A DNA stretch of 64,000 bases from Zhengitettix transpicula. Its lineage: Eukaryota > Arthropoda > Insecta > Orthoptera > Tetrigidae. This document shows positions 59,190 to 64,000 of the stretch, piece after piece. The stretch spans positions 69,116,139 through 69,180,138 of the forward strand of contig CM073595.1 in assembly GCA_037074705.1 (NCBI GenBank). The letters run 5' to 3'. Each line of letters begins with the position of its first letter. The first letter of the stretch is position 1. The position numbers were made by a program, and so were the translations under genes. The notes under the pieces were generated by a model. The model ran no database searches and was not told the origin of the DNA. It saw only the letters and a program-made list of their open reading frames with translations.

Positions 59190-60310
59190 TTATTATTAAA
59201 ATTCATTACACTTTTAGCGCACTTTGAGCAAGATACAAATATACTTTAAATTTTTTTCAACAAGTCTAATTTTTTAGAAAAATACAACCTGTTTTTTAAT
59301 TAAATATTCTTTCTGAAAGTTATAAAATGAAAATATGGAAACAGCCTTAAAATAAATTTCCAACAACTTTATTGATAACAGTAGTGAAATAATATTACGT
59401 TATTATTGACAAATTGCTTTACAATCTGTCTACAGACACTTAGTATTTTTTTTTGTTGTGTAGTAAATAATAAATGTTATTGTAAGAGTACGAAAAGAAT
59501 CATCACCAGAAGACGCCAACATATTTCCCGTCGTTGACCAAATGATGGAAAATTTTTAATATCTTTGATCTCAGACGACCAATACCGTGACACCAGATAT
59601 TCCTTCACTTTATGTTTCTTTCTTCGTCATCTACACGGCTACATTTGTTTCCTATTGACACTACTGATATATGAATGAAATTCGTTTATTTGGTTAGAAT
59701 CTACTGCTGCTGATGTGAAAAGTGGCACTATTTTTGCAGTTATGTATTTAAAGATGGTAATGAAAGCAATCCCGTGCCGATTATATGAGTAAGTTTTGGG
59801 TTTCATCGCTGCCTCGGCACACGAGGCGTTTGATTAGAACCAGCTCCCCCTTCCCGTTCGCTTTAATGTACTGGGTCCTTTATATGCTGGTTATTTATTT
59901 TCATTGTACCGTAGTCGTCTGCATTCTCATATGAACCAAAGTATCACGTCGTAAATAAAGTTTATATCCGGGGGACCTAACTTTACCCATAATAGCATGG
60001 AAATTTCCATTTTATTCGGCGAAGAGTTGTTGTCAAATTACCCAGTACAATGTGTAGACGCATCAGCGAATATTTGAAACAACATATGGTGAGCAGTAAA
60101 TCAAACATTTGCACGATTTTTACGTAGGGAAAACGATCCTCAAACACAAAATTCCTTTTATTGAATTTATATGAAAAAAGTGAGAGGTTTTAATTTTTGG
60201 AGGGGGACTACAAGTAATTTTGGATTCCAGGTCCGCAGCTCAACAAAAATCTGGTTGACTAAAGGAATAATTTGTTAAATATTGAAATTATTGCTACGCA
60301 CGACGAGTTG
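59190..60310. other. nothing recognised
   Basis: AT-rich DNA without a supportable feature. Confidence 0.5.
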
Positions 60311-60319
60311 CCGTCTGTC

Positions 60320-60440
60320 AAATCAAAAGTTTTGAAGGTCAAGCCAAACCTTAATGACTAATAGAAATCCTGATTGGTAACGAAATCGAACCAGGGTACC
60401 AAGTAACTGACTGAACGATTCGTCACTAGACCATGATTAG
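60320..60440 (-). repeat. tRNA-derived SINE head
   Basis: On the minus strand an A-box TGGTCTAGTGA (+ 60423-60433) is followed by a tRNA-like arm (GTTCAGTCAGTTACTTGG) and a B box GGTTCGATTTC (+ 60382-60392, one mismatch). Both boxes and their spacing (about 30 bases) fit a pol III promoter. The body after it is unrecognised. Confidence 0.6.
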
Positions 60441-61080
60441 ATCAAAACACACAGCACTATTTCAGACCTGGACGAAATATTTTTTGAAAAAGTGTTGAAG
60501 CTGTTCTTGCCCTTGGAACTATTACGACCCCCCGGTGGTCCGAAATGAAAAGTGTTAACTAAGGATACGAATATGCTGACCAGCTGCCCGGGAGAGAGAA
60601 AAAAAAACCTTCAGTAATGGAGATTTAAATAATTTATTTCACAAGGTATCCTAAAGGCCGGGCGAAAGACTATTGAATCGGCCTGACTAATAAAACTTTG
60701 ATACGTTCAACCGCATGGAGCTTTCCTAGGGTAGGTTAAATTCAGGAAAATCGGAAACTCTCGATTCAGTTTTGCTGGAACTGATTTAGTATACCAACTT
60801 GCATCATAACTATTACTTTAGTTTAACCATCCAGCCGTGTGACAGGAATGATTCTTGGCAAGAAGCTGATTTCCTCTCGGATGTACTTTATGAGTTTATC
60901 TTCCATGAAATCGTCAATTTGATAATTAAAAATAATACTTTTTAAAAATACAAGTTTTTTTTTATAAATTAGTTATAAACCAAAAAGGGGAGCTGTCTTA
61001 GATCAGGGACCAGAAGAGGTAACCTAAATAAATTTCAGATGACTGAACTCAAAAATACATACCTATAATTTTCGCACTTA

Positions 61081-61440
61081 CCTGTCGTTGAACTAGCATT
61101 TGGACGGAAAACTGGGAGTTTGTCGTAGGTTGAAGTTATGTTGTCATTGCGTCATAACGGCGTGGCCGGCTTCAGACGTGGGGTGAAGAAACTCGCTCGC
61201 CAGTCTGACCTCCTCGTCACCCTGGCTATTATCCCCTACTTCTTTCAACTCTCCAGAAACTTCGTCTTCACAGGCACTTCCTTACTCCGTTTCAGTGCTT
61301 TCTTACTTCACCTCTCGATTTCCACTTCACCATCGATTGTGCCTCACTCGAACTCCAGCCCATCACTGACTGACCTTACTCTACGAAAATTCGCTGGGGC
61401 CTTCACTATTGATATAATTTTCGTCCAATAAATTCTCTTC
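61081..61440 (-). other. candidate minus-strand exon ending in a perfect splice donor
   Basis: On the minus strand CAACGACAG|GTAAGTGCG (exon end at 61082, GT at 61081-61080) matches the donor consensus CAG|GTAAGT exactly. Upstream on that strand is a GC-richer stretch to about 61430 without a long open frame and with short upstream ATGs, like a 5' untranslated first exon. No acceptor is evident. It would be antisense to the putative + gene, or it may be chance. The open frame on + over the same bases (61138-61431) has no recognisable domain. Confidence 0.25.
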
Positions 61441-61739
61441 TTATGTTACTCTATGGTACATCGCTCCTAGATAACCTGGAGTGTTCTTATTTTCATTACT
61501 GTCTTTGTCAATATATACTGAAATTATGCCCGTGCTTTTCGCGCGGCCCAAAACTGGTCTCAAATTAATTGCTGAACATCATATTCAAAAAGTTTAAATG
61601 TAATAAATTGATATGGGTTACATACGTATGCCAAAATCGTGGTAATGCTACCGACCGCACTTTTTCAATTAAATAATAGTAATAAATGTAGTAACCCCCG
61701 CCGACTTCATTTGGCTAGATAGAATTGTCGTTGTACAGT

Positions 61740-62300
61740 GGATTTGTTGATACTTGTCAGATCTAAATCACGGAGGCCGGATGGTAAATGTCTCAGCTTG
61801 GAGTGAATAGGGTGGCGACGCGGCTTTATCCTGTGATTTTATCACCTTCTCGTCCACATTAACCCACAATGGGCGCCTGCCGTCCTATTATCCGTCACTC
61901 GATTGTCTTCGGCAACTCACTGAAAAAGACGGCTGGCTTAATGAGGCTCGTAATGGGGATTTGATGAGTCCGCTGATCTCCGAGAAGAAAGCACCAGGCA
62001 AGGGGTAAGGGCGTAATGAAGTGTTTTCAATCGGAAGACCAGCTTCCATATTACGCCCAAGTAATGGGCCGCTTAGATTTACACACAGCGACGCGTTCCA
62101 TATTTCACAGCACTTTCAGCGTAAAGAATGCCCACCCCTTTCCCCCAAATACACAGCACTGCCTATATTTTTTGTTGCTCTCGCCGTATTCATGCGGTAT
62201 GAATTGTAGTTCCCGCGACGCTGTTTTTGCGGAGACTTCGAAATCTTGTAGGCTCTCTGGTGGGTCGCGAATATGTTATTCTCGTGTTTAAACATGAATG
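61740..62300. promoter_or_regulatory. GC-richer block, candidate conserved non-coding element
   Basis: It contains the palindrome GTGATTTTATCAC (61834-61846), GGCTTTATCC and AATGGGGATTTGATGAG, CAAGTAATGGGCCGCTTAG (62058-62076), and CATGCGGTATGAATTG. No frame shows a recognisable protein, although 62016-62291 (+) is open. The island character matches the other blocks attributed to a developmental gene. Confidence 0.35.
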
Positions 62301-62309
62301 CTGCTATTT

Positions 62310-64000
62310 GTCTACCAGCGGCTGACTGACTTTTGAAAGCCCAATTTCTTAAGGAATCTATTATTTCGTTGATTACGTATTTTACCAGATGATTTCCATG
62401 TGTTCTTTAATGCCATTAACCAGTCGTCTATTGCAAATCAATATTGTTCTTTGGTTGTTCCGTCGAGATTTTAATATCCATTTCACCACGATCTTATTGG
62501 TTTTTCTCCAACGATTTCTCAAAATATATAATTTAGATTCAAAATATTTCTCAGCGAGTTGGGATCTAAGTAATTTTACAACAGAGTGGAGTTCGGTATT
62601 TATATTGTATCTTTGATAGTGTGCGTGATATATTTGCTAGTTATAGGGCTAATATTTGTTTCATGTTCTATGTTAATAGTATTATCCCTGGTGTTAATGT
62701 TATAAATTTAGAAAGAAGTAGCTGGAATCGTCGTGGAGTGTGTTGAGGCCTTCAAATTCCAATACAATCATCCTGAATTGCGTTTTCCGCGATCATTCTG
62801 GAAACCGCCGGTATGAAATTCGTTTATGAATCCAGATCCTTTTCCAATCCTATTTCGTAAAACATGGCGTGTCATCAGAGGAAAATCGGTACAGATCTTC
62901 CAGATATCCAGAATGCGTCATGTAAGTTGAAACAAATAATTAAACCATCCGAAATTAGGTGATTTTGTATTTTTTGGAAATACCTGTTGACGACCCTCGT
63001 TGATTGCCATGTGGAAATCTAAGATTGTATTCCTTATCTCTATTTACGACTTGGTTGGTAAATTGAAGACTGCCTCAGTTTTTCCTTGTAATTGTTGCAT
63101 GCTGCATCTGAAGCCGTGGAAGCCAACGTCCCGTTTAACTTTTAGTCAATTGATTTATTGCCGGATGCAACGGACTCTTGGTGTGGATGTTATCTGTAGC
63201 CTCGTGTAACCCAGTGCGACGTGAACAATGACTTTTTAAGACACAACTGTAATGTGTAGCAGTTAATTTCTGTAAGTAATTAAAATAAGTTACTGAGACA
63301 CTTATCCAGGTTTGATCTTGAACATCAAACTTTAAGCCCAACGTAATGGAATGAACTCTGTTAATCTCTATCGGGGTTTATACGAGCAGATGCATTGTAC
63401 TGAGAAATATAATTAGCTTCATGACCTGGGTAACTAAATTAACATTTAACCATGCTACTACACCGACACGGTACACCTCGTTGATGCTCTTTGAAACTCT
63501 CAGACAGATGCTACACGCAGTCGCTTGCTGGCAGCTTCCTCAAAGTGACCGGTGTTACACGTTTCGCAGGACAGAGGCCAGTATCGTGCAGCAATAAAAC
63601 AATCATCTTTTCAAAGTGGACTGCGAATCAGATATCAACTGGGCTGAAGGAAGTTAATGATGCCAGCACTCAAGTCCATTTGTGAAATGAATTTATACTT
63701 GACAGTGAACAACACTGAAGCAGAGGCTTCAACTGACGACATGGTCAGTAAAACTCGTATCAACGTGAAATATGTGCTAAGGTAGTTGGCATGTGTGCAT
63801 AAGAAAGATCTGAGTGAGAATCATGCTGCACCAAACATTATAAGTCGTTTAGAAATAAATTGTTTCTAAAAAATACTCTTATCAGATTTGATGTATTATA
63901 AGATATACTTCTTAAATAATAAAAGCCTCTACATATCTCTCAACATTAAATGTGGTTTACTGAATCCGATCAGCAATCACAGGTTATGGTACGTAAATGA
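62310..64000. other. nothing recognised
   Basis: Mixed AT-rich DNA to the end of the window; no gene, RNA or known repeat is supported. Confidence 0.5.

Noticed and set aside
1..64000. CRISPR array, operons, bacterial genes, true tRNA or rRNA genes, viral genes
   Set aside because: None seen. tRNA-like sequences have only pol III boxes and lack a full cloverleaf, and no regularly spaced direct repeats of CRISPR type or virus-like proteins were recognised.

Overview
The window is eukaryotic nuclear DNA. It is AT-rich, has no prokaryotic gene structure, and contains long gene-free stretches, microsatellites, tRNA-derived SINE heads, decayed non-LTR retrotransposons and a mariner transposase. 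This mix, together with AAAATGA start context and GC-richer islands inside very long introns, suggests an arthropod with a large genome. A hemimetabolous insect (cockroach, termite, stick insect or locust type) is my best inference, but the species is not identifiable by eye. No complete protein-coding gene is visible. The longest open frames (up to about 170 codons) lie in low-stop GC-rich or simple-repeat DNA and look like chance.

The best evidence for a host gene is on the + strand. A GC-rich promoter-like block at about 11.0-11.57 kb ends in a good Kozak ATG and a consensus splice donor (ATG|GTAAGT at 11565/11566). Two sites of the fly 'ratchet' (recursive splicing) form follow, with an acceptor fused directly to a donor. 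One is at 30893/30894, with a long polypyrimidine tract and CAG|GTAATT. The other is at 56158/56159, with CAG|GTAAGG, and is followed 65 nt later by another donor. Between and around them lie GC-rich blocks in AT-rich DNA that look like conserved non-coding or enhancer DNA (about 17.0-17.3, 32.4-32.9, 34.5-35.5, 37.9-38.4, 49.4-49.7, 56.2-56.6 and 61.7-62.3 kb). I read 11.5-56.2 kb as one very long first intron of a regulatory-type gene whose coding body lies to the right of the window. This is inference.

The rest is mobile-element debris. There are non-LTR reverse transcriptase fragments at 18.2-18.8 (-), 20.0 (+), 23.4-23.8 (-) and possibly 31.2-31.5 kb (+). A frameshifted mariner lies at 25.3-26.26 kb (-). 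Several tRNA-headed SINEs lie between 42.7 and 60.4 kb. An unclassified dispersed family beginning GCTGGGTGCCCGG, here called R1, has at least five insertions, two of them tandem dimers. A second theme is a scattered family of hammerhead-ribozyme-like motifs of the Penelope-like-element type: CUGANGA, a stem II hairpin, then GAAACGUC. They occur at 1.38, 6.66, 21.13/21.27, 40.1, 45.3, 57.5 and 59.1 kb, often in fold-back repeats. A diverged tandem array at 48.4-49.3 kb repeats the nuclear-receptor half-site TGACCTTG.

Everything here was read by eye. Homology calls rest on recognisable protein motifs and sequence consensus, not on searches.
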